This document shows positions 1 to 7,293 of a stretch of DNA of 35,336 nucleotides, piece by piece (positions within the stretch are counted from its first letter, which is position 1; the number at the start of each line of letters is the position of its first letter). This DNA is from Roseateles_B flavus. Its GTDB lineage: Bacteria; Pseudomonadota; Gammaproteobacteria; Burkholderiales; Burkholderiaceae_C. The position numbers were made by a program, and so were the translations under genes. Below the pieces are notes generated by a model, which was not told the DNA's origin, ran no database searches, and saw only the letters and a program-made list of their open reading frames with translations. The stretch covers positions 1-35,336 of the forward strand of contig NZ_JBDPZC010000021.1 in assembly GCF_039872765.1 (NCBI RefSeq), read 5' to 3'.

Positions 1-141
1 CGCCTGGTGCTCACCCAGGCCCAGCTGATGGCGCAAGGCCTGGGGCTCCGCGGCCACCTGGTGCAAGCGGGCAATGATGGCCAAGGCCTGGAGGCACGCA
101 TGCGGCGGCGTGACTCCCCCTCCCCCCGGGTTTGCTTTCAC
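1..141 (-). CDS. Type I secretion ABC transporter (HlyB-like), N-terminal fragment
   Basis: Only the first 47 codons are in the window; the gene continues past the left edge. I chose a GTG start at 141 because GAGGG lies about 8 bases upstream. The residues around 15-44 (LQALAIIARLHQ followed by AEPQALRHQLGL) resemble the opening of the C39-peptidase-like domain of HlyB/LapB-type permease-ATPases, which contact the secreted substrate. The position expected to hold the C39 catalytic cysteine appears to be alanine (a cysteine sits one residue later). That would fit the non-proteolytic C39-like domain of RTX exporters, but the alignment is by eye. The family function is export of a large protein from cytoplasm to outside through a three-part channel. 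No partner genes are visible. The call rests on a short stretch and could be wrong. Confidence 0.55.
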   Translation of the reverse strand, partial: MKANPGGGGVTPPHACLQALAIIARLHQVAAEPQALRHQLGLGEHQA

Positions 142-252
142 TTCGATCCCTCGTTGGAACCGGCTCACCCTTTGGGGGGCCGGCGATTTTCTACACCCGC
201 AGCACTCTGCGACAGGCAGCGCATTGTTTCAGTGCGTCGAGCGCAGATCTCA

Positions 253-267
253 CCCCCAAATTGGGGG
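253..267. promoter_or_regulatory. Candidate operator, hyphenated palindrome CCCCCAA-A-TTGGGGG
   Basis: Two 7-base arms (253-259 and 261-267) around one central A form a GC-flanked inverted repeat about 110 bases upstream of the secretion transporter start at 141. A related unpaired sequence, CTCACCCTTTGGGGGG, lies nearer that start at about 163-178. Both share CTCACCC and TTGGGGGG. The placement suits a dimeric regulator, but none is encoded nearby. Apart from these motifs I see no gene or RNA in 142-536. Confidence 0.3.
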
Positions 268-536
268 GACTCATCCAACGAGAGGAGATTGATGAAGCAC
301 AAAAGAGGGCAAGTGACACCGACCCGGGGGCCTTGCGCCCGCTCCGGTGCCGGCAAGGCACGATACGGAAGGCCGCGCTGTGCGCCCGGTTGTCAGGCGA
401 GAAAGCGCCCAGCGATCCCCATGTAATCCAGAGCTGCTGCCAGACCGGTGCAAGACAGCCGGGATGGCTCATTGCCGGCGTCCTGCAGGAGCCGATGGGT
501 GCCTCGCTGGCCCGCCATCGGTCTGCAGCCCAGGGT

Positions 537-1249
537 TCAAGCCGTGGTGGACACCGCGCTGCGCCGACGCAGGGCCATCCCAAGGCCACCCGGTCCCAGG
601 GCCAGCAGCGCCAGGCTACCGGGCTCCGGCACACCGCGCATCTCGCGCGAGAACCAGCAGCTGCTGTCCGTGCAGGTGGAGGCGAAGGTGGGCGTTTCGA
701 CGCTGGCCAGCCACTCGCCCTTGTCGTCCACGCCAGAGAAGGCGAGGGTCATCCGGCCGCTGTACATATGCCAGGTCCCAGGCGAAGCATGCCCGCCCCT
801 GGGCGTGAAGCGGCCGAACAGGAAGTCCAGGCTCTCGCCCGCGGCGAGGTCGAAGCCGTTCTTGTAGATCAGGCCCGGCAGCGTGGGGCTGAAGGCCGTG
901 GCGAACTCGAAGTCATACTCGGTGGGGAAGCCGCCGGTGAAGCCGCCGCTGATATAGGCCTGGTCGATCTTCGCGAAAGGCGCGTTGCGGTAGCTGCCAG
1001 TGCTGAAGTCATAGGCCCAGCCCAGGGTCGGGAGGTCGTCGGCCGCGAAGCCCGTGAGCGGGAAGCTGGAAAAGCGCAGGGCGGAGGAGTCTTCGTCCAG
1101 CGTGAGCCGCAGCCAGACATCGACCGACTCCGTGGCACTGATGGTGCCGACCTGCTGCAGGTACTGCAGCTTGCCGTGGGGCAGTCCTGCCCAGGCGAAT
1201 TGGGTGAACAGGCAGGCGGCGGCGGCGCACAGGCCGCGCTTGACGGCAT
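537..1249 (-). pseudogene. PEP-CTERM sorting-domain exported protein with apparent frameshift at the start codon
   Basis: The minus-strand frame ending at 537 is open to beyond 1249. It encodes a signal peptide (AVKRGLCAAAACLFTQFAWA), a roughly 200-residue beta-rich secreted domain, and a C-terminal sorting signal: VPEPG, a hydrophobic stretch, then RRR. The family is known: exosortase/EpsH removes this tail at the inner membrane and the protein is exported or anchored. No ATG, GTG or TTG lies in frame ahead of the signal peptide. The only well-placed start, ATG at 1247-1249 with AAGGGAGAG upstream, is one base out of frame and would give a proline-rich shadow peptide. One extra G (ATGGCC instead of ATGCC) would give Met-Ala-Val-Lys-Arg and restore the gene. 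This is therefore a recent frameshift, an assembly error, or a non-canonical start. The first in-frame ATG, at 767, would lose the signal peptide. No exosortase gene is in the window. Confidence 0.75.
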
Positions 1250-1325
1250 TTAGGGGTCTCTCCCTTGATATCTTGTGGGTGGCTCTGAAGGAGCCGCCGC
1301 GGACTATCCGGACCAGACCGCCCCT

Positions 1326-1360
1326 GGCGAGGGCTCTGCTTCTAGGGATAGACCCTCGCC
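1326..1360 (-). terminator. Hairpin just downstream of the antiporter gene
   Basis: GGCGAGGG (1326-1333) and CCCTCGCC (1353-1360) form an 8-bp stem directly after the antiporter stop codon at 1365. A few further pairs are possible inside the 19-base loop region. No T-tract follows on the minus strand, so this may be a weak terminator or a processing hairpin separating the antiporter from the PEP-CTERM gene. Confidence 0.4.
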
Positions 1361-1364
1361 CCGC

Positions 1365-2561
1365 TCAGCCGGCGCGCTTCACCAGCCCCATCATCGGCCG
1401 CAGCATCGGCGCCACCACCGGCACCGTGAGCATGGTGCTGCCCACCGCCATCAGCAGCAGGGCGGTGAAGGTCTCGGAGGTGATGATCTGCTTGTCCAGC
1501 AGCACGTTGGCGAAGATGATCATGATCAGCGCCTTGGTCTGCAGCAGCCAGCCGATGATGCGGGCCTCGCCCGGCGCCCAGCGCAGCAGCCGCCCCGCGA
1601 TCTCCAGGCCCAGCAGCTTGCCGCCCACCGAGACCGCCAGCAGCAGTCCGGCCACGCCGAAGACCGCATAGCCGCCCATCTCCCAGTTGGTGCGCAGGCC
1701 CGTGGAGAGGAAGAACACGGGCATCAGCACCATCAGCACGTGGTGGCGCAGCAGGTCCAACTGGGCCTGGTCGAACCACTCGGCGTCCATCACCGCACCG
1801 GCCAGGAAGGCGCCCACCATGAAATGCAGGCCGGACCAGTCCGCGCCGAAGGACACCAGGGCCAGCCAGATCAGGCTGACGAACCAGCGGTCCGCCGCGG
1901 GCAGGCGCAGCATCAGGCGGCGCAGGCCCCAGGTGGCCAGGGCGAAGAGCACGAGGAACAGACCCTGGCGCCCCACCCGCTGCCAGTCCATCAGGATCAG
2001 CGCCAGCACGCCCCAGATGGCGATGTCGTCCAGGCTGGCATAGCGCAGGATGCGCTGGCCCAGGGGCTGGCGCAGGATGTCCAGCTTCTCCATCAGCAGG
2101 ATCAGGATGGGCAGCGCCGTGACGGCGCAGGACATGCCCACGCCCAGCACGAACTGCCAGGTCTCGGCCCGGGCGCCCATCCAGCCGCCGCCGAGCAAGG
2201 CCAGGGCGGCCCCACTGCCCGCGATCAAGGGCGTACCCAGCGCCAGGCCGGCCGTGATGCCGCTTTCCACCCGGTGCGCCCAGGCCTTCTTCAGGTCCAG
2301 CTCGATGCCCGCGATCCACACGAAGAGCATCACCGCCCACCAGGCCACCCCGTTGAGCGACTGCACGACCGCCGGGTTGAAGACGAAGTGGTAATAGTCC
2401 GGGAAGGCGCGCCCCAGCACGCCCGGTCCCAGCACGATGCCCATGATGATCTGCACCACGACCAGGGGCGCCCAGTAGTCGGTGCCTCCCAGGCGCCACA
2501 CCAGGTAGGGCACCGTGAAGATCACCGCCATGGCGATCAGGAAGATTTCGGTCGTGTTCAT
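1365..2561 (-). CDS. Cation/proton antiporter, CPA2 (KefB/NapA-like) family
   Basis: This is a 398-residue integral inner-membrane protein with about 12 hydrophobic segments from end to end, as in the Na+/H+ exchanger (CPA2) family, which exchanges Na+ or K+ for protons. Landmarks include LVVVQIIMGIVLGPGVLG near the N-terminus, the polar membrane segment SLDDIAIW, and FMVGAFLAGAVM later. It lacks the cytosolic TrkA-N domain of full KefB/KefC proteins. I chose the ATG at 2561 because a transmembrane segment starts right there; a longer frame opens at 2615 but adds a non-hydrophobic leader. No strong ribosome-binding site is visible. It follows malQ by about 90 bases containing a hairpin, so it may have its own promoter. 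Ion specificity cannot be read from sequence. A functional link to the glucan genes is unproven. Confidence 0.85.
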   Translation of the reverse strand: MNTTEIFLIAMAVIFTVPYLVWRLGGTDYWAPLVVVQIIMGIVLGPGVLGRAFPDYYHFVFNPAVVQSLNGVAWWAVMLFVWIAGIELDLKKAWAHRVESGITAGLALGTPLIAGSGAALALLGGGWMGARAETWQFVLGVGMSCAVTALPILILLMEKLDILRQPLGQRILRYASLDDIAIWGVLALILMDWQRVGRQGLFLVLFALATWGLRRLMLRLPAADRWFVSLIWLALVSFGADWSGLHFMVGAFLAGAVMDAEWFDQAQLDLLRHHVLMVLMPVFFLSTGLRTNWEMGGYAVFGVAGLLLAVSVGGKLLGLEIAGRLLRWAPGEARIIGWLLQTKALIMIIFANVLLDKQIITSETFTALLLMAVGSTMLTVPVVAPMLRPMMGLVKRAG

Positions 2562-2580
2562 CGCGCCATGATGGCGATGA

Positions 2581-2603
2581 AGCCCGCCGCGGGGCAGCGG
2601 GCT
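2581..2603 (-). terminator. Candidate terminator after malQ
   Basis: AGCCCGC (2581-2587) and GCGGGCT (2597-2603) pair in a 7-bp GC-rich stem with a 9-base loop, followed on the minus strand by TTCATC. A smaller stem, ACCCGG/CCGGGT, lies between it and malQ. The position between malQ and the antiporter suits the end of the leftward glucan operon, although the T-tract is poor. Confidence 0.4.
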
Positions 2604-2636
2604 CACCCGGAGCAAGGTACACCGGGTTTCATGCTA

Positions 2637-2650
2637 AGAAAGCGTTTTCA
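2637..2650 (-). promoter_or_regulatory. LacI-family operator-like sequence TGAAAACGCTTTCT
   Basis: Read on the minus strand, this 14-mer agrees with the general LacI/GalR-family pattern TGAAAnCGnTTTCA at all but the last base, with the CG step at the centre. It overlaps the malQ stop codon and lies 76 bases upstream of the antiporter start, so it could govern the antiporter. The overlap with coding sequence makes chance a real alternative. Confidence 0.3.
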
Positions 2651-4162
2651 GGGCAAGCGCATCAGGCTCACATCCGCCCGCCCGCTGGCCGCGGTGATCA
2701 GGCCCAGCACGCGGCTGTGCTCGGCATCGACCATGTCCCAGCGCAGGCGCCAGGCCCAGTTGCCGCCGAGGATGCCGGGCACGTTCATGCGGTGTTCCCC
2801 GCCCAGGCCCAGCACGTCCTGCATGGGGAAGACGGCCATGTTGGCGACGGAGTTGCAGCAGGCGCGGATCATGGCCCAGTGCACGTCGTGCTCGCCGCAG
2901 GCCAGGTAGGCGCCGGCAAAGGCGCGCTCGCGGGCGCTGGCGTTGCGCCACCAGCCCAGCACAGTGTCGTTGTCATGCGTGCCGGTGTAGGCCACGGCGG
3001 CGCGCGGCCACATCTGGGGCAGGAACTCGTGCGTGCCGTCGCCGCCGAAGCCGAACTGCAGGATCTTCATGCCGGGGAAGCCGCAGTCGTCTCGCAACGC
3101 ATGCACGTCCTCGGTGATGAAGCCCAGGTCCTCGGCCACGATGGGCAGCGGGCCCAGGGCCTTCTCGATGGCGTCGAACAGGGCCTTGCCGGGGCCGGTG
3201 CGCCACACGCCCTGCTTGGCATCCGGGCTGCTGCCGGGAATCTCGTAGTAGCCGGCGAAGCCGCGGAAGTGGTCGATGCGGAAGACGTCGGCGCTGCTCA
3301 GCGCGCGGCGCACACGGGCCGTCCACCAGGCGTAGTCCTCGGCCGCCATGCGGTCCCAGCGGTACAGCGGGTTGCCCCAGCGCTGGCCCTCGGCCGAGAG
3401 CGCATCGGGCGGCACGCCGGCCACGGTGACGGTCTGGAACTGCTCATCCAGGTCGTAGAGATCGGGGCGGGCCCAGCAGTCGGCGCTGTCATGGGCCACG
3501 AAGATGGGCAGGTCGCCCATGATGCGCACGCCGCGCTCGTTGGCGTAGCGCTTGAGGCCGGCCACCTGCCAGTCGAAGCACCATTGCACGAAGCGCCAGA
3601 AGCCGATCTCGGCGGCGTGTTCCTGGCGTGCGGCGGCCAGGGCGGCGGGCTCACGGCGTGCCAGGTCTTGCGGCCACAGCCACCAGGGCTGGCCGCCGCG
3701 CGGGCTGCGGATGGCCATGAAGAGAGCGTAGTCCTCCAGCCAGTCGGCCTGCGAAGCGCACCAGGCGGTGAACTCGGCGCGCTCGGCCGCGCTGGCCTTG
3801 GCGCGGAAGCCGGCCTCGGCGGCCCGCAGCTGCTGCTCGCGCCAGGGCAGCACGCGGCCGTAGTCCACGCGCGAGGCATCGAAGCCTTCCGGCGGCAGCT
3901 GCGGCGCGCTCATCCAGCCCTTGGCCACCAGGGGCTCGAAAGCCACCATCCATGGGCTGCCCGCGAAGGCCGAGACGCCCTGATAAGGGCTGTCACCAGG
4001 GCCGATGGGGGTCGAGGGCAGCCACTGCCACAGGCCCTGGCCGGCGGACTGCAACCAGTCCACATAGCGGTAGGCATCGGGGCCGAAGTCGCCCATGCCG
4101 TGCGGGCCAGGGAGGGAGGTGATGTGCAGCAGCACACCGGCGAGGCGTTGGTTGAGGTCCAT
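2648..4162 (-). CDS. malQ: 4-alpha-glucanotransferase (amylomaltase), GH77
   Basis: A 504-residue cytoplasmic enzyme that transfers maltodextrin segments between alpha-1,4-glucan chains and releases glucose. The N-terminus LAGVLLHITSLPG is typical of GH77. Catalytic residues can be placed: nucleophile Asp297 in FRIDHFRG, acid/base Glu344 in VAEDLG, and transition-state Asp397 in THDND. Length matches the short amylomaltase class (about 500 residues), not the about 690-residue Escherichia coli MalQ. I use the ATG at 4162; a TTG at 4180 in frame is possible, and neither has a strong ribosome-binding site. It is the last gene of the leftward glucan operon, 45 bases after glgX, and can recycle short maltodextrins left by GlgP and GlgX. 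Confidence 0.95.
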   Translation of the reverse strand: MDLNQRLAGVLLHITSLPGPHGMGDFGPDAYRYVDWLQSAGQGLWQWLPSTPIGPGDSPYQGVSAFAGSPWMVAFEPLVAKGWMSAPQLPPEGFDASRVDYGRVLPWREQQLRAAEAGFRAKASAAERAEFTAWCASQADWLEDYALFMAIRSPRGGQPWWLWPQDLARREPAALAAARQEHAAEIGFWRFVQWCFDWQVAGLKRYANERGVRIMGDLPIFVAHDSADCWARPDLYDLDEQFQTVTVAGVPPDALSAEGQRWGNPLYRWDRMAAEDYAWWTARVRRALSSADVFRIDHFRGFAGYYEIPGSSPDAKQGVWRTGPGKALFDAIEKALGPLPIVAEDLGFITEDVHALRDDCGFPGMKILQFGFGGDGTHEFLPQMWPRAAVAYTGTHDNDTVLGWWRNASARERAFAGAYLACGEHDVHWAMIRACCNSVANMAVFPMQDVLGLGGEHRMNVPGILGGNWAWRLRWDMVDAEHSRVLGLITAASGRADVSLMRLP

Positions 4163-4207
4163 GCGCGCAGTCTCGTACAAAAGAAGGGGGGGATGGAAGG
4201 CGTTGGG

Positions 4208-6367
4208 TCAGGCGGGCTGGGACTGCAGCAGCCAGAGGCTGCGGGCAGGCACCTCGAAGGCCAGGTCCAGGCTCAGTGCCTGCGCCAGCGGCCGGCCGTC
4301 GGGCTGGCTGCTGTCCAGCAGCAGGCGCCACTGCGTGCCGCGGCATTCGGCGGGAGCGTGGAAGGCCAGGGCCTGGGGCTCCGGATTGAACAGCAGGGCC
4401 AGGCTCGGTTCAGCGCCGGCGGGCAGGGCCGAGATCTGGCAGGCCAGGGCCTGCTCAGGGCCCAGGTGCCAGTCCTGCACCTGCATCTCATGGCCCCGCG
4501 GCGAGAACCAGCGCAGCTGCGCATCGCCCGCATGCGCGGCCCCGCCCTGCCCTGCCGACACGAACCAGCGCTCATGCCGCAGCAGGGGCTGCGCCCGGCG
4601 CAGGGCGCTGACGCGGGCCACGAAGGACTGCAGCGCGGCGCTGTCCTGCCGCCAGTCCAGCCAGCCCAGGGGGTTGTCCTGGCAGTAGGCGTTGTTGTTG
4701 CCCTGCTGGCTGTTGGCCAGCTCGTCTCCGGCATTGAGCATGGGCGTGCCCTGGGCCAGCAGCAGCGTGGCCAGCATGGCACGGCGCAGGCGCTCGCGCG
4801 TGGCCTGCACCTCGGCGGGGGCCCCCTCGCCCTCATGGCCGAAGTTGTGGGCCAGCTCGCCGTCCCGGCCATCGCGGTTGTCCTCGCCGTTGGCCTGGTT
4901 GTGCTTGCCGCTGTAGCTCAGCAGATCGTGCAGGGTGTAGCCGTCATGCACGGCAATGAAGTTGACCGAGGCCGTGGGCAGGCGCTGCGCATGGTGGAAC
5001 ACGTCGCTGGAGGCGCTGAAGCGGCGGGCGAACTCGCCGCGGCTGATGGCGTGCCCCAGGCGCGGCTGCGTGGCCGCCGGGCCGATCCAGTAGCCGCGCA
5101 CGGCGTCGCGGAACTTGTCGTTCCACTCCATGAAGCGGCCGGGGAAGCGGCCCAGCTGGTAGCCGTCATAGCCCGCGTCCCAGGGCTCGGCGATCAGGTG
5201 CACGCCCGCCAGCACCGGGTCCTGGCGCAGCGCGGTGAAGAAGGCGGCCTGCGGATCGAAGCCATGCGGCCCGCGGCCCAGCACCGGTGCGAGGTCGAAG
5301 CGGAAGCCGTCCACGCCCATCTCCTGCACCCAGAAGCGCAGCGAATCCAGCACGAACTGGGTGACCCGCGGATGCTGGGTATTGAGCGTGTTGCCGCAGC
5401 CGGTGAGGTTCTCGGCGCGGCTGGCGTCGTCCGGCACGGCGCGGTAGTAGCTGCGGTTGTCCAGGCCACGCCAGGACAGCGTGGGGCCGAACTCGTTGCC
5501 CTCGGGCGTGTGGTTGTAGACGACGTCCAGCACCACCTCCAGCCCCGCCTCATGCAGGGCCGCGACCATGGCGCGGAACTCCGCCGCCACCAGGGCCGGA
5601 TCATGGCGAACGGCGCTGCTGGCCAGGCGCGGGTCCGGCGCGAAGAAGCCCAGGGTGTTGTAGCCCCAGTAGTTGTGCAGCCCCTTTTCCCCGAGGTGGG
5701 GCTCGTCGATGGCGTAGTGCACCGGCAGCAGCGAGAGCGTGCTCACACCCAGGCGCTGGAAATGGGCGATGGCGGCCGGATGGGCCAGCGCCGCGTAGCT
5801 GCCGCGCAGGGCCTCGGGGATGCCAGGGTGCGAGGCCGAGAAGCCCTTCACATGCACCTCGTACAGCAGCAGGTCCGCCGCCGCATGCCGCGGCGCCGAA
5901 GCGCGCGGGCTGGGCCCGGCGGCCGGCGCCGCCACGCGTGCCTTCAAGGCATGCAGGGCGTTGTCGCGGCGGTCGAAGCTGCGGGACCCTTCGGGGTGGC
6001 CCAGCTCGTAGCCGTGGTGCTCGGCCCGCCAGCCGAAGTGGCCGACGATCTCGCGGGCATACGGGTCCAGCAGCAGCTTGTGCGGATTGAAGCGGTGGCC
6101 GCACTCGGGCGCATAGGGCCCATGCGCACGGAAGGCGTAGACAAGACCTGACCCCAGACCCGGCAGGAAGCCGTGATGGATGCCGTCATGGGGCCCGTGC
6201 AGGCGGTAGCGGCGCAGCTCGCGCTGGCCCTCGGCGTCGAACACGCACAGCTCGATGGCCTCGGCATGCTCCGAGAACACGGCCACGTTGACGCCGCCGT
6301 CGCGGGCCAGGGTGCCCAGGGGCTCGGTGCGGCCAGGGCTCAGATGGTCAGGCAGGGCAGTCTTCAT
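4208..6367 (-). CDS. glgX: Glycogen debranching enzyme, GH13 isoamylase type
   Basis: A 719-residue cytoplasmic enzyme that hydrolyses alpha-1,6 branches of glycogen or limit dextrins. An N-terminal CBM48-like region (about residues 15-110) is followed by the GH13 barrel and a C-terminal beta domain. Barrel motifs: DVVYNHT, catalytic Asp358 in GFRFDLAP, Glu394 in IAEPWDAG, and Asp475 in AVHDGYTL. The length fits the GlgX/TreX group (about 660-720 residues). The start codon overlaps the stop of the upstream esterase (ATGA, 6364-6367), pointing to translational coupling. In the operon it removes the branch stubs that stop GlgP, so phosphorolysis can continue. Confidence 0.95.
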   Translation of the reverse strand: MKTALPDHLSPGRTEPLGTLARDGGVNVAVFSEHAEAIELCVFDAEGQRELRRYRLHGPHDGIHHGFLPGLGSGLVYAFRAHGPYAPECGHRFNPHKLLLDPYAREIVGHFGWRAEHHGYELGHPEGSRSFDRRDNALHALKARVAAPAAGPSPRASAPRHAAADLLLYEVHVKGFSASHPGIPEALRGSYAALAHPAAIAHFQRLGVSTLSLLPVHYAIDEPHLGEKGLHNYWGYNTLGFFAPDPRLASSAVRHDPALVAAEFRAMVAALHEAGLEVVLDVVYNHTPEGNEFGPTLSWRGLDNRSYYRAVPDDASRAENLTGCGNTLNTQHPRVTQFVLDSLRFWVQEMGVDGFRFDLAPVLGRGPHGFDPQAAFFTALRQDPVLAGVHLIAEPWDAGYDGYQLGRFPGRFMEWNDKFRDAVRGYWIGPAATQPRLGHAISRGEFARRFSASSDVFHHAQRLPTASVNFIAVHDGYTLHDLLSYSGKHNQANGEDNRDGRDGELAHNFGHEGEGAPAEVQATRERLRRAMLATLLLAQGTPMLNAGDELANSQQGNNNAYCQDNPLGWLDWRQDSAALQSFVARVSALRRAQPLLRHERWFVSAGQGGAAHAGDAQLRWFSPRGHEMQVQDWHLGPEQALACQISALPAGAEPSLALLFNPEPQALAFHAPAECRGTQWRLLLDSSQPDGRPLAQALSLDLAFEVPARSLWLLQSQPA

Positions 6368-7293
6368 GCGGGAGCGTCATCAGCGCGGGCCAGCAGGGCC
6401 CGCAGCGGCAGCGCCAGGCGCCGGGCCCAGTGCTGCTCGGTGTGGTCCGCATCTTCGAAGACACGGGTCTGGGTGAGCGGCGGACGGTGGCCATGCGCGG
6501 CCAGCAGCGCGTCCACTCGGGCCTGGGCCTCGTCGTAGAGCGCATCCAGGCCTGCGGTGCCGCGGTCCAGGTAGAGACGATGGGTGCCCGGCGCGGGCAG
6601 CTTGCGTTCGAGGTAGCTCAGCAGCGCACCCGGGATCTCGGCGTTGCGCTCGTACAGGCCGATCCAGTGCGTGCTCAGGGCCGCGGCTCCACCGAAGACC
6701 TCTGGATACTCGCAAAGACCGTAGAGGCTGATCAGGCCGCCCATGCTGGAGCCCATGAGGAACGTGGAGGCGGGCCGAGGGTCGGTGGCGTAGCGCGCAT
6801 CGATGCGGGGCTTGAGCTCGCGCACCAGGCTGCGCAGATAGGCGTCGGACAGCGGCGGGCGCTTCAGCTGCCCGGCCAGGTAGCGCTGCCCTGGCGCCGT
6901 CTTCTCGATCGCCGGCCAGCAGGCCTGCGGAAAGAACTCGGCATGACGCTGCTCGGCATGGTTGTGCAGGCCGACGACGATGAAGTCGCGCAGGATGCCG
7001 TCGGCGATCAACGGCGCGGCGACTGCATCCACCGCCCAGGCCTGGCGGTTCCAGGTGCTGCGCGGGTCGAAGAGCATCTGGCCATCGTGCATGTACAGCA
7101 CGGCATGCGGCCGGTCGGCACGGTAGCCCGGGGGCAGCCAGACGTCGACCGGGCGCGGCCCCAGCGTGGCGTCCTCCAGCACCAGGCGTTCCAGCCGGCC
7201 CGCGGCAAGCTGGGGCAAGGCATCCGCCCCGGCCACCACGGCGCACGGGACGGCCAGCGCCGCGGCGCCCTGCATCAGCTGGCGGCGGTTCAT
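6364..7293 (-). CDS. Exported alpha/beta-hydrolase esterase (esterase D/Fes-like)
   Basis: A 309-residue protein of the esterase family that includes enterochelin esterase and esterase D. An N-terminal export signal starts with a twin-arginine-like MNRRQLM and runs through a hydrophobic stretch to about residue 25. This suggests Tat or Sec export to the periplasm. The catalytic triad can be read as Ser183 in GSSMGG, Asp243 in YLDRG and His284 in DADHTE. Its ATG overlaps the glgB stop (ATGA at 7290-7293) and its stop overlaps the glgX start, so it is firmly built into the glycogen operon. An exported esterase among cytoplasmic glucan enzymes is unexpected. It might remove acyl or other ester groups from imported glucans, but nothing in the sequence names the substrate. 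Confidence 0.8.
   Translation of the reverse strand: MNRRQLMQGAAALAVPCAVVAGADALPQLAAGRLERLVLEDATLGPRPVDVWLPPGYRADRPHAVLYMHDGQMLFDPRSTWNRQAWAVDAVAAPLIADGILRDFIVVGLHNHAEQRHAEFFPQACWPAIEKTAPGQRYLAGQLKRPPLSDAYLRSLVRELKPRIDARYATDPRPASTFLMGSSMGGLISLYGLCEYPEVFGGAAALSTHWIGLYERNAEIPGALLSYLERKLPAPGTHRLYLDRGTAGLDALYDEAQARVDALLAAHGHRPPLTQTRVFEDADHTEQHWARRLALPLRALLARADDAPA

Noticed and set aside
292..426. A 44-codon plus-strand frame (MKHKRGQVTPTRG) with AGGAG close upstream
   Set aside because: The product is Arg/Pro/Cys-rich in the way of random GC-rich translation, matches nothing I recognise, and the spacing from AGGAG to ATG is short. Possible but not supported.
869..1249. The 126-codon frame starting at the well-placed ATG at 1249
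   Set aside because: Its product is a Pro/Ser/Arg-rich shadow; the overlapping frame encodes a signal peptide and leads into the PEP-CTERM tail.
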